The position numbers and the translations under genes are program-made. Shown here piece after piece: positions 33,069 to 43,551 of a stretch of DNA of 64,000 nt. The stretch comes from Entamoeba invadens IP1. Taxonomy: Eukaryota > Evosea > Mastigamoebida > Endamoebidae. The notes beneath the pieces were generated by a model. That model saw nothing but the letters and a program-made list of their open reading frames with translations. It was not told the origin of the DNA and ran no database searches. Every line of letters begins with the position of its first letter. Within the stretch, counting starts at the first letter, position 1. The stretch is from the NCBI RefSeq assembly GCF_000330505.1, contig NW_004440113.1:520177-584176 (forward strand), read 5' to 3'.

Positions 33069-35711
33069 TTAAAACACGAAGAAAAGAGCAACAGCAAGAC
33101 AAGCAACAAGAACACCAATAACACCACCAGTACACTTCTCGCACTCTGCGTCTTTGCAAGGCTTATCGTAATGTTCTTTACACTTCTCACAGATTATATC
33201 ACCGTCGTAGTATCCTTTTGGACATTCCGCGACACACTCATCCTTCACCGTATCAACAAACAATTTCTCTTCACACTTTGTGCACTTATCACCAATACAA
33301 ATTTGACATTTCTCGTGTGTTGCTAAGCACTGCGTCATGTCGATATCGCACATGTAGTTGTCTCCGTCCAAAGTCGCCTTTTTATCTTCACAGTCTTTGC
33401 AAACTGGTGGTTGGGCAGTCAAGTCTATGAACTGAAGTGTTGAGCAATTGAGTTTTGTGACTTCATTTTCTCCAAACTTAGTGCTGGTGTAATTGTTAGT
33501 GACGAAAATCCTCAACCCTTGTTTTATTTTTGTGAGTGCCTTTGGTTGTTGATTTCCATGGAAGAACAAATTCTTCTGGGAAAGGAGAGTGTCTTGTAAA
33601 GAAGTAAGTGGTGCATACAAATTAATTGACTCAAGTGATGGTGTGTTTTCAAATGCATTTGCCTCAACAGTAACAACCTTTTCTGTTCCAGTAAGAAGTG
33701 AAAGACTGCCACAACTTAAAAATGTGAATTGTGGTATACGTGTACTTCCTCCAAAATCGATAATTGCAAGGTCCCAACATTGTTCGAATATATTCGTTCC
33801 AAGTTCTTTAATTGGATTCTCTGGGAGTTTTATGTTACTTATCTTTGTCGAACCAAACGCTCGAGTTCCAATCCTCTCAACGTTGTTATTAAAAATGAAG
33901 TTGGTGATCTTTGTACCTTCAAAACAGCTTTCACCAAAGGATGTGATCTTTTCAAGTCCGTTGACTGAGTTAAGTAATAAATCATTTCTAAATATAAAGT
34001 TGGGTAATTTTGTTACTCCGCCAATCACAACAGACTGGAGGTTGTACACATCTTCAAATGCACCTTCTCCAATTTCCTCAATTTGGTGGTTTGGAAATAT
34101 TACAGCCGTCATTTGTGTATTCCTAAAAGCACCACTTCCAATTTTCTTGAGACTTGGTGAAAATTCTAGATTCGATATTTGAGTGTTTTCAAACGACGAA
34201 GCACCAAAAGAAATAACTTTGGCAGAATTTCTTAAGTCGTTTAATGGTGTACACCCCTTGAATGTGAAATCTGGAATGTTTGTATTTCCACCCAAATCAA
34301 CCATTCTAAGATTAACCGAGCTTTCAAATACACCATTTCCAAAGATCGTGATAGGGGTTTCTGGTAAAACAATTTGAGTCAACTGTGATCTCTTGAAAGC
34401 GTTGTCATCCATTAATTTGATGGTCTGACCCAATGGGAATGTCGTGAATATAGTACCTTCAAATGCTGACCTTCCAAACGAGTTGACATCATTTGTATCT
34501 GTGAGTGTTAATAATTTGTTGCACCCCTGGAATGTAAAGTCTGGAATTGAACTTTGTCCTTTAAAATTCACAGTAGTCAAAGAAGTTATTCCTTTGAAAG
34601 TACCTGTTTCAAATTTTTGAATTTCTGTTTCTCCAAATGTTACACTGACTAAATTTGTGTTTACAAAGGTCTTGTTTGATAATCTGGTCACTGCATTTCC
34701 AAAGGTGATTGTTGTGAGTTTAGTAGAAGAGAAAGAAAAGTCTCCGAATGAGGTAATCATTTCAAAACCAGTGACTGTGGATAATATAGTACAATTGACA
34801 AAAGTACCATCTGGAATTGCAATGTTTGAGGTAATTGTAACAGTGGTAAGTGAATTTGATGAGTCAAACACGTTTGTTCCAAACTCTTCAATTTTTTGAG
34901 GTAAGACAATAGTAACCAAATTTGTGGATTTAAATGCTTTGTTTCCAAATTTTGTTACAGTTTCATTAAAAGTAATGGCCGTCAATGGAGTTTCAGAAAA
35001 GGATTCAATCCCAAATGAATTGATTTTTTCAAACCCATTGAATGTTATTAATTTACTACATCCCTTAAAAGTGAAGTCTGGTATAATAAATGTTTCTCCA
35101 ACATCTACTGTTTGTAATTCTTTGCATCCTTCAAAGACGTGTGCACCAAATCCAGCTGAAGGTGTTTTTGATGGAAGTGTTATAGAAGTGAATTTTGTAT
35201 TTCTAAAGACACCTTCTCCTATTTTCACAAGATCTGTTGCAAAGTTAATTTCAGAAATGCCACTGTCTGCAAATGCAAAGTTTTCAAATGTTACAACTTG
35301 ACCAAATGTGGATGAAACTTCTGAAAGTGCAGTGCATCCTTCAAAACAACTTTCTGGTACCACTTTGATTGAACTCAAATCAATTGTTGTCAATGAAGTA
35401 CATCCTTTGAACGATTTAACTCCAACATTGATGATATTTCTAATCGAAGCTACTCTTTGTAATTTAGTGGCTCCTTCGAATGCAGAAGCTCGAAAAGAAA
35501 ATTGGTCATTATCTTGGATGGTGATACTGGTTATTTGTGTGTTGTCTTTGAACCCATTTTCACAAATAGCATTAATGGTAGGTTCAAGAACAGTAACATC
35601 ACCTGAACATGGAGTTTGACCATCTTTAATACATTGGTTTTCTTGGTCAACTTGATAACAGTTTTCACCTAAAGAGAAGATTAAACAAGAAAGTAACAAA
35701 ATGAATTTCAT
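33069..35711 (-). CDS. BspA-like leucine-rich-repeat surface protein
   Basis: 880 residues from the ATG at 35711 (the open frame starts at a TTG 13 codons earlier). A signal peptide (MKFILLLSCLIFSLG) is followed by LRR_5/BspA-type repeats with the core F.GC..L..I.....I....F..T. Every fourth repeat has IPDFTFKGC or a close variant, giving a regular 89-91 residue super-repeat about seven times. A Cys-rich region with many CxxC pairs follows, then a C-terminal hydrophobic helix with no cytoplasmic tail (GVIGVLVACLAVALFFVF), as expected for a GPI-anchor signal. It is probably cell-surface and may act in adhesion or recognition. BspA-like families are large in Entamoeba, but signal peptide plus Cys-rich stalk is a distinctive form. 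Confidence 0.9.
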   Translation of the reverse strand: MKFILLLSCLIFSLGENCYQVDQENQCIKDGQTPCSGDVTVLEPTINAICENGFKDNTQITSITIQDNDQFSFRASAFEGATKLQRVASIRNIINVGVKSFKGCTSLTTIDLSSIKVVPESCFEGCTALSEVSSTFGQVVTFENFAFADSGISEINFATDLVKIGEGVFRNTKFTSITLPSKTPSAGFGAHVFEGCKELQTVDVGETFIIPDFTFKGCSKLITFNGFEKINSFGIESFSETPLTAITFNETVTKFGNKAFKSTNLVTIVLPQKIEEFGTNVFDSSNSLTTVTITSNIAIPDGTFVNCTILSTVTGFEMITSFGDFSFSSTKLTTITFGNAVTRLSNKTFVNTNLVSVTFGETEIQKFETGTFKGITSLTTVNFKGQSSIPDFTFQGCNKLLTLTDTNDVNSFGRSAFEGTIFTTFPLGQTIKLMDDNAFKRSQLTQIVLPETPITIFGNGVFESSVNLRMVDLGGNTNIPDFTFKGCTPLNDLRNSAKVISFGASSFENTQISNLEFSPSLKKIGSGAFRNTQMTAVIFPNHQIEEIGEGAFEDVYNLQSVVIGGVTKLPNFIFRNDLLLNSVNGLEKITSFGESCFEGTKITNFIFNNNVERIGTRAFGSTKISNIKLPENPIKELGTNIFEQCWDLAIIDFGGSTRIPQFTFLSCGSLSLLTGTEKVVTVEANAFENTPSLESINLYAPLTSLQDTLLSQKNLFFHGNQQPKALTKIKQGLRIFVTNNYTSTKFGENEVTKLNCSTLQFIDLTAQPPVCKDCEDKKATLDGDNYMCDIDMTQCLATHEKCQICIGDKCTKCEEKLFVDTVKDECVAECPKGYYDGDIICEKCKEHYDKPCKDAECEKCTGGVIGVLVACLAVALFFVF

Positions 35712-36377
35712 TGAATGAACTGTGATGAACTCGTGTTGTTTAAATATCAAACAACGATTCTCTCGTCAATGAAGTTAACATATGACCTCTTTTGTTATCA
35801 GACAAATTATATCATTGATTTGCCTTTGTATTCAAAAGACAAATATTGAAAACAATGATCAAATATTTGACTTTTGGTTTTAACATATAAAAGAAAAATA
35901 TTTTTTTTTAATATAAAAAAATAAATTGTAAAGTTATAATTTACTTAAATTTTTTTAACATAATTTTTTTTTGATTATATAAAAAGGACTGTTATATTAT
36001 TTGCTTTCAAAAAAAATATTATTATAATTATTATTATATTACAAACATTTGATAATATCAATTTCATTGAATAATTTAAAAAAATTTTTAATAAATAAAT
36101 AATAATTCAAATTAATAAAAAAAAAGTTGAACTGTACAAAATCAAAATAAAATTTTCAGTTTGCGATTGTTTTTTATAATCTGTATTATATAACGCAAAA
36201 CTGTATATGAAACAAATATATTATAACACAAAATTGTAATTAATAAAAAGAGATTGGAATGAATCGTTGCGACTTTAATGAAAAACTTGATTTTTAACCA
36301 TGTGAAAAATCATTTAATTGGTTGTAACTAAAAAATTTTTAGATATAAACAAGTTGAATTTTTATATAAATCATTCC
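35712..36377. other. Divergent intergenic region
   Basis: 0.67 kb between the divergent BspA-like and TOP3B-like genes; A/T runs, no other feature seen. Confidence 0.5.
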
Positions 36378-38528
36378 ATGACATTGATTATTACACACAC
36401 CCAAAAGCAAACGATGAGTTTGCTACACACCTTGTCCTTAAAAGAAGACGATGCTTTTGTTGAAACTGATCGTTACTTTTTTCATGTCAACAAGAGTAAC
36501 AAGAAGCTCAATATCTTGAAAACCAAAAATATTTATGTCACATTTGAAAAAGAAAATTTATATGAAACAACAACAACAGAAAAAGTTGAGTGGACAATTG
36601 AAAGTGCTCGAAATGTTTTTGACTCAGAATTACAAACTATAAACAATACCCGAAAAATCAAAAGATTTATTATAGAGAATAATGTGAATGAAGTACTGTT
36701 CTGGACAGTCCCAGGGCCTGAAGAAGAAAATGAAATTTTTAAATTTCAAGATGAGTTCAAAAAGTATGCCAAAGTTTACATTGTCGAACCTAATGGGTAT
36801 AACTTAAGTTCAATTGAAAGTGATTACAAAATCAAAAGAATTCCCAATAAAGAAATCAGTTCTTTTGGAGAATCAAAACGAGAAATCGACTTACGCGTTG
36901 GATTTGCATTTACTCGGCTCTCGACAAGTTTACTCACCACACAATTTTCAACACTTTTCAAACAAAAATGCATTCTTAGTTATGGGCCGTGCCAATTTCC
37001 AGTTTTGTTTTCGTGTTATAAAGATTTCACAAATGACGCAACAAGTACTGTGCTTCAAATAGTTCATAATGGTATGATTTTTAAGTCTCCACAAATGACG
37101 AAAAATGAAGCAAAGAAATTTATTGAGAATTTCCACCAAGTACAAGTCACTCCAACACATGAAACGCAACAAATTGTTGTTAATTGGAATAACATTTTGG
37201 AGAGTGATAACACTTCAATCAAATACTATGCAGAGTTTTACAATACTAGTTACTCTGTGGCTTCAAAAACATACAGAGCCTTATTTGAAAATAGATACAT
37301 ACAAAACAGAGACGAAAGTATTGAAATAATTGATGAAGAAATTTCACATGACAGACGCATGGATTTTAAGCAAAGACAAATGCTTAAAGTAATTCGAGAG
37401 TTTAGTACTGCAGTTCATCGAGATGCAAATGTTACTGTTCACTCTTATTCCATTACAGTCCAAGACGTCACTTTTGACTGCAAGAAGTATGAACTAAAAA
37501 ATACGAACAGTTGGTTAGAAAATGTTGTAGAAGAGAAGAGACGGTACACCACATTCGACACAACAAAACAATATCTCCAAACATTTGTAGTGCAAAAAAT
37601 TAATAAAGAGAACATCTCTGGAATCAGTGAATTTGATATTTTAAACAATTTAGAAAACAAAAAGCTTGGAAATGGGAATAATTTGATCAAATACATTGAG
37701 AAACTAATTGAGCGAGACTTATTAAGAAGAATCAACGGCGGGTACAAAATCAAATTAACTCAACTTGGCAAAGCACTCTGTGAAGCAATTAAAGAAAGCA
37801 CCCCGAAACTCTCAGACAAGTCGACTTACAACAACTTGCTCACACAACTCAAAGATAAGAAAGAGACAAAGCAGAAGGTACTCGATTTCTATCTCGATCA
37901 ATTTAACACTTTAGTAAAACAGAAAGAACAATTTGTAAACAAATTCAACGCCCATTTTGATCGTTTGATGAATTTATTCTATGCCTCAGTTTGTGGTCTT
38001 TGTGGTAATAAAATGGTTGTCGACCCCAAAAAAGGAAAAATCACTTGCAACACTTGCCGTAAAGACTATAAGCTTCCCCTTGGGAAGATCAAAATATTAG
38101 AACAACCAACCACCTGTCCACTCTGTCATTTCGGATTGGTACAAGTCAAGAACAAAACAACAACTGAAACGTTTTGCCCAAAGTGCTATTCAACTCAAAA
38201 CAAATTTATGAGAAAACCGGAGACATGTGTCGGGTGTACTAACGCTTCTTGCCCGTACTCTCTTCCAAGCACAATGGTAATGCCTTGTTTGAAGTGTTCG
38301 AGAACAAAGATTGGTATCTACACCCTTAATCCACTCGACAAGAAGAGTCGAATTGTGTGTGATAGTTGCTTCGATGAGGGGTACTTCACTGATGATTTTG
38401 GACAAGCGACCTTATCGGCACGTACCTATTTGTCTCAAGGAAACGGGCCAAAGTTGCGTTTGCATTATATCAATGGGTTGGAAGGAGAAAAAAAGTGTAA
38501 ACCGTCTTACTTATCTTTCCCAAAGTAA
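36378..38528 (+). CDS. Topoisomerase III-beta-like protein lacking the active site
   Basis: About 716 residues from the ATG at 36378 (the frame opens at a TTG). The type IA fold is clear from REIDLRVGFAFTR and ILSYGPCQFP, and the TOP3B subfamily from the C-terminal zinc region (ITCNTCRKDYKLPLGKIKI, TCPLCHFGL, FCPKCYS, CVGCTNASCPYSLP). The catalytic residues are not there. The Toprim start is MTLIITHTQKQ where VAEKPS is expected (Glu lost). The DxDxE site reads TVPGPEEENE (both Asp lost). The active-site Tyr segment YISYPRTET is YIQNRDES (Tyr lost). It therefore cannot do normal strand passage. It may bind nucleic acid through its zinc fingers and act as a scaffold or regulator. The reading frame is uninterrupted over 2.1 kb, which argues against a pseudogene. 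Confidence 0.88.
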   Translation: MTLIITHTQKQTMSLLHTLSLKEDDAFVETDRYFFHVNKSNKKLNILKTKNIYVTFEKENLYETTTTEKVEWTIESARNVFDSELQTINNTRKIKRFIIENNVNEVLFWTVPGPEEENEIFKFQDEFKKYAKVYIVEPNGYNLSSIESDYKIKRIPNKEISSFGESKREIDLRVGFAFTRLSTSLLTTQFSTLFKQKCILSYGPCQFPVLFSCYKDFTNDATSTVLQIVHNGMIFKSPQMTKNEAKKFIENFHQVQVTPTHETQQIVVNWNNILESDNTSIKYYAEFYNTSYSVASKTYRALFENRYIQNRDESIEIIDEEISHDRRMDFKQRQMLKVIREFSTAVHRDANVTVHSYSITVQDVTFDCKKYELKNTNSWLENVVEEKRRYTTFDTTKQYLQTFVVQKINKENISGISEFDILNNLENKKLGNGNNLIKYIEKLIERDLLRRINGGYKIKLTQLGKALCEAIKESTPKLSDKSTYNNLLTQLKDKKETKQKVLDFYLDQFNTLVKQKEQFVNKFNAHFDRLMNLFYASVCGLCGNKMVVDPKKGKITCNTCRKDYKLPLGKIKILEQPTTCPLCHFGLVQVKNKTTTETFCPKCYSTQNKFMRKPETCVGCTNASCPYSLPSTMVMPCLKCSRTKIGIYTLNPLDKKSRIVCDSCFDEGYFTDDFGQATLSARTYLSQGNGPKLRLHYINGLEGEKKCKPSYLSFPK

Positions 38529-38842
38529 TTCATTTGCATTTACATTTATGGTAACTATATTATAGTTTATGTATTTAAAAAAATAGTTTACCAGTTTTTC
38601 TCATTTTTTTTATTAATCATTTTTATTTAAAATGACTAATACTCTTTATAATAAAATGTATTAAAACTACTAATACAATGGAAATGAATTGACGAAATAA
38701 ATAGACCAGAAAAACGGCAGATACCAACAAATGAAATCGGGAGAGAAAATCATTGGCGGAACTTTAAAGAGAAATGAGAAAAATAATTTCAAAAAATTGA
38801 AATAGAAAGAATTGAGGAATGAAAAACTAAAGAAAACAAAGA
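38529..38842. other. Intergenic, AT-rich
   Basis: 314 bp, no gene seen; upstream region of PP4R3. Confidence 0.5.
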
Positions 38843-40942
38843 ATGCAAATGACCCAACAGAACAAAAAACAGCTTGTCAAAGTGTTTTTGCTGAAAGACA
38901 ACGACTGGAAGGACGCGGGGACTGGGAACATCGAGTTTACTGCAAACGACACGGAGATCACCATTTCGATTAAAAATGACATCAAAAACATATTAGCCGT
39001 CGTGATGATAAAGGGAGACGCGTTTGAAAAACAAAATGAGAGGGTCGTACAAATACAAGGAAAAGCTTTTCAAGATGAGTATGCGCTGTCGTTCATCGAT
39101 CAAAAACTTTGCGCCACATTGTGCGCAGCCTTTGATAAACTTGGTGTGCGACAGATCAAAGACGACGAAACTTTGGGTTTGTCACTAACCAACACATTTT
39201 AAAGCATTGAATGACCTTTAGATTTCTGCGAAGAGAACATGCAAACGTTGCGAGACGCTGCTTTAAAGGCGATGTCCTCACGCAACTTAAAAGAATTAAC
39301 AACGAAAATTTGTTTGAGTGATGTCATCGAAGGTGTCGTTGAAACAGCAAAAAGCCTTGCAGTGACCAAAAAGGAGTTTGTGTCACGCCTTTTCCTATTC
39401 GTTAAAGCACTTTTATTCATCCCCGACGAAGCGCTGTTCGACGAATTGTATAACCTTCAAATGGTCAAGGCAATGTTTGTCATCTTGTCATATGACCAGC
39501 AAATACCACCAAACAACTTCATCAATTTCTACGATGACTTTAAAACGCGAATGAAACAGATGGTTGAAATCTTTGGCAAAACAGAGAAAATGGCAAAGCT
39601 CATCAAACACGCCTTTGCCCTCGTTTACTTACGTGACGTTGTTATTGCGCGATTCGCAGACGAAACGATTGTCGCTGCGATCAACAGCCGTCTTGATAAA
39701 ATTAACACGCAAATATTCGATGAGGCTGTTTCCTCTAAGGTGATCGAAGGCTTTGTGTCAAAATATGAGTTTTCGAACACCACCACAAAGCGTGGCATCT
39801 GTATCGCCACAAAACGCCTTTGTGGGTACTTGGGATTATTTCCCCCAAGTGCCCGAGAAGAACGCGCGAAGCAACTTATAACAGCGGGGATAACTGAAGT
39901 GATCAAATACGGGTTGAATGATGAGAACAAAGGGTATTGCCTTGACGTTGTTAGTATTCTGTTAGAATCAGGGAGTGTAGTGGCGGTCTCAGTCATTGAG
40001 AAAGGTGTGTTGGAGGAAATCTCTAAAACGGCGATCTTGTCGAGCGGGTCGTTTTTATATGGTGCGTTCCAAGTGTTGCAGCAAGCCATGTTTGTGGGGG
40101 AGAATGGTGTCGAGTATGAGAAGGTGATGGTGTCTCATGTTGTTCCGTATGTTGTGAATATATTGATCGGCCCTTTTCAATCCCAACTCAAAAATCTCAC
40201 TGATGTGAGTCATGAAGATTTGAAAGGTGAGATGAAAAGTCAAGAGCACAACGAAGGGAGAGCAATGAGTTTGGAGCCAAAAGACGCGGTGAGAAGTGAT
40301 GAGAAAAGTGAGATTAAAATGGAGGAAAGAAGCATCATTAAAGACGAAAAAAATGAGGGAAGTGTCGTCGAAAGCACACAATCAAAAAATGATGAGAAAT
40401 GCGAACTCAAAAAGAGAGAGGAGTACGTCTCCCACTTCTGTAAGTTTATTACTCGATTGGCAATGCTCAAAGATGACGCAGTGAAGACGTACATCAAATC
40501 GTCTGGTGTCTTACTCATGTTGTTAAAAGAATTGGAATGTGGAAACAACCAGAAGAGAGGAAACGTCTTACGGTCACTACGAGATATCATTGTTGAATGT
40601 GGTAATATTGAGTATAACACAACGCTCGTCGACGCGGGCTTCATTGAAATCATTAAAAAGGAACTCGATGGGTTGGGTGGAATGACGCAACCCGTAGCAC
40701 TTCAAGTACTTGATATTTATAAAGACCGAATGAGCTTAGTACCGATATTCGAAGAGAAAAAAGACGACAAAATGTTGTTGCCACCATTACCGCCAATCAC
40801 TCCAATCAAAAGAATGGCTGACGAAAAAGAAGTCAAAAAGTTGATGGAGATGACGTCGCCATTGAAGAAGAAAGTTGAGAGTGTGTTGGGTGATAATGTT
40901 ATTCCCGTCAAGATGGCGGAGGAGGACAGCAGCAAGCCTTGA
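38843..40942 (+). CDS. PP4 regulatory subunit 3 (SMEK/Psy2), one intron
   Basis: Two exons, 38843-39176 and 39222-40942. Exon 1 carries the N-terminal PH-like/EVH1-like domain of PP4R3 (VKVFLLKDNDWKDAGTGNIE, matching the VKVYxLxEDxxWxDxGTGH start of the family). The join across a 45-bp GTTTGT...CTTTAG intron is phase 1 and in frame. Exon 2 is the all-helical SMK-1/DUF625 and armadillo-like part. A charged Lys/Glu/Ser region (~residues 440-510) interrupts the helices. PP4R3 directs the phosphatase PP4 to substrates in DNA repair and stress signalling. Read unspliced, the two frames would look like separate genes. About 684 residues in total. Confidence 0.85.
39177..39221 (+). other. Spliceosomal intron (PP4R3)
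   Basis: 45 bp, GTTTGT to CTTTAG, phase 1 (G/AT, coding Asp). Confidence 0.85.
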
Positions 40943-41194
40943 TTGATTGTATCAGTTTTATTCACATCATTTCAAATACATTAAATGAAAGATTTATTCT
41001 GTTTTAAAGTTTCTACACAAAGATATAGGAAATTAAATTGGTTGAGAACCCATGTTCCAATTAATTGCTTTCCGATTAACTTGATATACAAAAAGACGAA
41101 AATGATATAGTAAATTTATAGTAAAATAATTAATAACAGAGTGTAAAAAACGGTAGTAAAAAGAGTTATAAAGAACTAAAAAGGCTGGGAAGAG

Positions 41195-41200
41195 AACCCT
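41195..41200 (+). promoter_or_regulatory. AACCCT element, eS6
   Basis: AACCCT 35 bp upstream of the eS6 ATG. The same hexamer sits upstream of Dim1, eS7 and eL6. Confidence 0.4.
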
Positions 41201-41234
41201 AAGAACTTGGTAGGTTGCTTCGTGAAGTAAAGGA

Positions 41235-42111
41235 ATGAAGGTTTGTGGAGGTACAACACCCGTATATATAACATAGGAAAAAGACTGACTTGTAGATCAA
41301 CATTGCTAACCCAGTGACTGGTCGTGTGAAGAAGTTCGATTTTGAAGAAGAGAAACAATTCAGAGGGTTCCTCGACAAGAGAATTGGTCAAGAGGTCGAC
41401 GCCTCTGGTCTTGGAGACGAGTTCAAGGGATACATCTTGAAGGTCACTGGTGGTTCTGACAAAGACGGATTCCCAATGATGACTGGTGTTGCGACTAACA
41501 ACAGAGTTAGACTTCTTTTGGACGGAACAACTGGATGCTACAAGCCACTCCGTAAAGGTGACAGAAAGAGAAAGACCGTCAGAGGTGACATCATTGCTCA
41601 AGACATCGCTGTTGTGAACACCGTCCTTATCAAGAAAGGAGACGCCGAGTTGGACGGAGTCACCAACAACCCACTCCCACTCAGATTTGGACCAAAGAGA
41701 GCTTCGAACATCAGAAAGCTCTTCAACTTGTCAAAGGAGGAAGACGTCAGAAAGTTTGTCATTAGAAGAGACGTCGTCAAAAAGCATCCAAAGGAAGGAA
41801 AGAGCAAAATCAGATCAAAGGCTCCAAAGATCCAAAGACTCGTTACACCACAAAGAATCCAAAGAAAGGCTAGGATGTTGAGATTAAAGGCTGAACACAG
41901 AAGACTCATGAGCGCCGAGAAAAAGAGATACAACGCTATCTTGAAGAGATATACCTTGTTGAAGGCTCATGGCGTCAAGGTCGTTTCATTCGCTGATACC
42001 GAAAAGGTGTTCACCCAAAACAAACCAGGATCCGCTAAGCCAAAAGTTGAGAAGAAGACCGCTGACAAGAAAGCCACCAAGAAAGTCGCTAAGAAGACCG
42101 GAAAGAAGTAA
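41235..42111 (+). CDS. RPS6: Ribosomal protein eS6, one intron after two codons
   Basis: eS6 of the small ribosomal subunit. Exon 1 is only ATGAAG (41235-41240). A GTTTGT...TTGTAG intron (41241-41295, phase 0) leads to INIANPVTGRVKKF, which restores the conserved MK(L/I)NIxxPxTG start of eS6. The rest is collinear with the family (RIGQEVDASGLGDEFKGY, GGSDKDGFPM, RGDIIAQDIAVVN). 273 residues in total. The C-terminus is Lys/Ala-rich (KKATKKVAKKTGKK). The RRxSS cluster that S6 kinase phosphorylates in animals is absent. The two-codon first exon is easily missed by gene callers. Confidence 0.95.
41241..41295 (+). other. Spliceosomal intron (eS6)
   Basis: 55 bp, GTTTGT to TTGTAG, phase 0, right after the second codon. 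Confidence 0.9.
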
Positions 42112-42237
42112 CTGATCGTTCCTTTTGTTTTTTCATCTTTATCTCTCATTTCATTCCACCGCATCAATCTTTTCATAAAATAAATACTATTTTGAAAGTA
42201 CGATTATAGTAAAAAATACTATAGTGAACGAGAGAGA

Positions 42238-42243
42238 AACCCT
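42238..42243 (+). promoter_or_regulatory. AACCCT element, Dim1
   Basis: AACCCT 49 bp upstream of the Dim1 ATG. Confidence 0.35.
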
Positions 42244-42291
42244 CCTTTTTCACTTCTTTTTTTCACCATCCGAAAAATTCAAAAGTAAGAG

Positions 42292-43179
42292 ATGAGTGAC
42301 TCAGTCGGAACGAACATCTTCCAATTTCACAAATCGGAAGGGCAGCACATATTAAAGAACCCGATGATTGCACAGCAAATAGTCGATGCAGCTGAGATCA
42401 GACGTACAGACGTGGTCTTAGAAATTGGGCCGGGGACGGGGAACTTAACCATGAAAATCTTGCCGCAGTGCAAAAAGTTGATAGCTATAGAGATAGATCC
42501 GCGTATGGCTGCTGAATTAAAGAAACGAGTGTCGATCACTCCTTACGTGAAGAAGATAGAAATCATCACGGGAGACTTTTTAAAGGTCGACTTGCCTTAC
42601 TTTGATGTCTGTGTCTCGAACACGCCATATTCCATCTCAAGTCCTCTTGTCTTTAAATTATTGAACCATCGCCCACAATTCCGATCCGCCGTTCTCATGT
42701 TCCAACGAGAATTTGCTCTTCGACTTGTCGCAACACCGGAAGACCCACTTTATTGTCGACTCACCGTTAACACACATCTCCTGGCTGACATCTATCACGT
42801 CATGAAAGTCGGAAGAAACAACTTTAAACCACCCCCTAAAGTCGAATCATCCGTCGTCAGAATGGTCCCCGTTAAACCAGCACCTCAAATCAATTTGGTC
42901 GAATTCGACGGGTTTTTGAGAATCTGCTTCTTGAGGAAACATAAAACTCTGAAAAGTCTTTTCACAATCACTTCAGTCGTTGAAACTATGAAACGGAATT
43001 TGGAAGCAGTGTGTAAGATGAGAAAACTCGAATTCGATAAGGACAAAGATGTCAAAAATGAAATGCTCGAGATTTTAAGGGAAATGGGGATGGACCAAAG
43101 AAGATCAGTCACTATGACTCTTGACGAGTTCTTGGAACTCATTTTGGCGTTTATGAGGAAAAATTATCACTTCTGCTAA
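42292..43179 (+). CDS. DIM1: 18S rRNA N6,N6-dimethyladenosine transferase Dim1
   Basis: 295 residues. KsgA/Dim1 family: motif I LEIGPGTGNLT (SAM binding), IAIEIDPR (motif II), and the catalytic NTPY motif in SNTPYSISSPLVFKLL, which matches eukaryotic Dim1 (NxPY). MFQREFALRLVA and the Dim1-specific FKPPPKVESSVVRM follow. It dimethylates two adjacent adenines at the 3' end of 18S rRNA and acts in small-subunit maturation in the nucleolus. Together with eS6 180 bp upstream on the same strand it forms a ribosome-production pair. The C-terminal ~90 residues are Dim1-like and helical. Confidence 0.95.
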   Translation: MSDSVGTNIFQFHKSEGQHILKNPMIAQQIVDAAEIRRTDVVLEIGPGTGNLTMKILPQCKKLIAIEIDPRMAAELKKRVSITPYVKKIEIITGDFLKVDLPYFDVCVSNTPYSISSPLVFKLLNHRPQFRSAVLMFQREFALRLVATPEDPLYCRLTVNTHLLADIYHVMKVGRNNFKPPPKVESSVVRMVPVKPAPQINLVEFDGFLRICFLRKHKTLKSLFTITSVVETMKRNLEAVCKMRKLEFDKDKDVKNEMLEILREMGMDQRRSVTMTLDEFLELILAFMRKNYHFC

Positions 43180-43551
43180 TTTCTTTGATTGATTGTTTAG
43201 TATATTTTATTAGTAAGTATTAATTTGTTAAATAAAAGTCAATTTATTTTATTAATTAAATAATATTTTATTAATTAAAGGAGTATTATTATATTAGTCT
43301 TTTATTATTATTTTATTATTATTGTTAATTATTTTATTAAGTAAAATTATTCTTTAAACACTTAAAGGTTTATTGCAAGAAAATTTCGGGAACTTAGAAG
43401 TTTATTACTTTCGGTTTTTCTTTTTGGTTGGCTTAATTAATACAAATAGATTTTTCATTTAATAGAATAGAATTATTGTGATAACATGAATTAATAACCG
43501 ATAAAAAAAACGAAAAAAAAAATATAATTTGACTTAAAAAACACAAAAGGT
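43180..43551. other. Intergenic, AT-rich
   Basis: 372 bp, no gene seen. Confidence 0.5.

Noticed and set aside
33589..35619. Several plus-strand frames of 60-200 codons
   Set aside because: All are antisense shadows of the BspA-like repeat gene.
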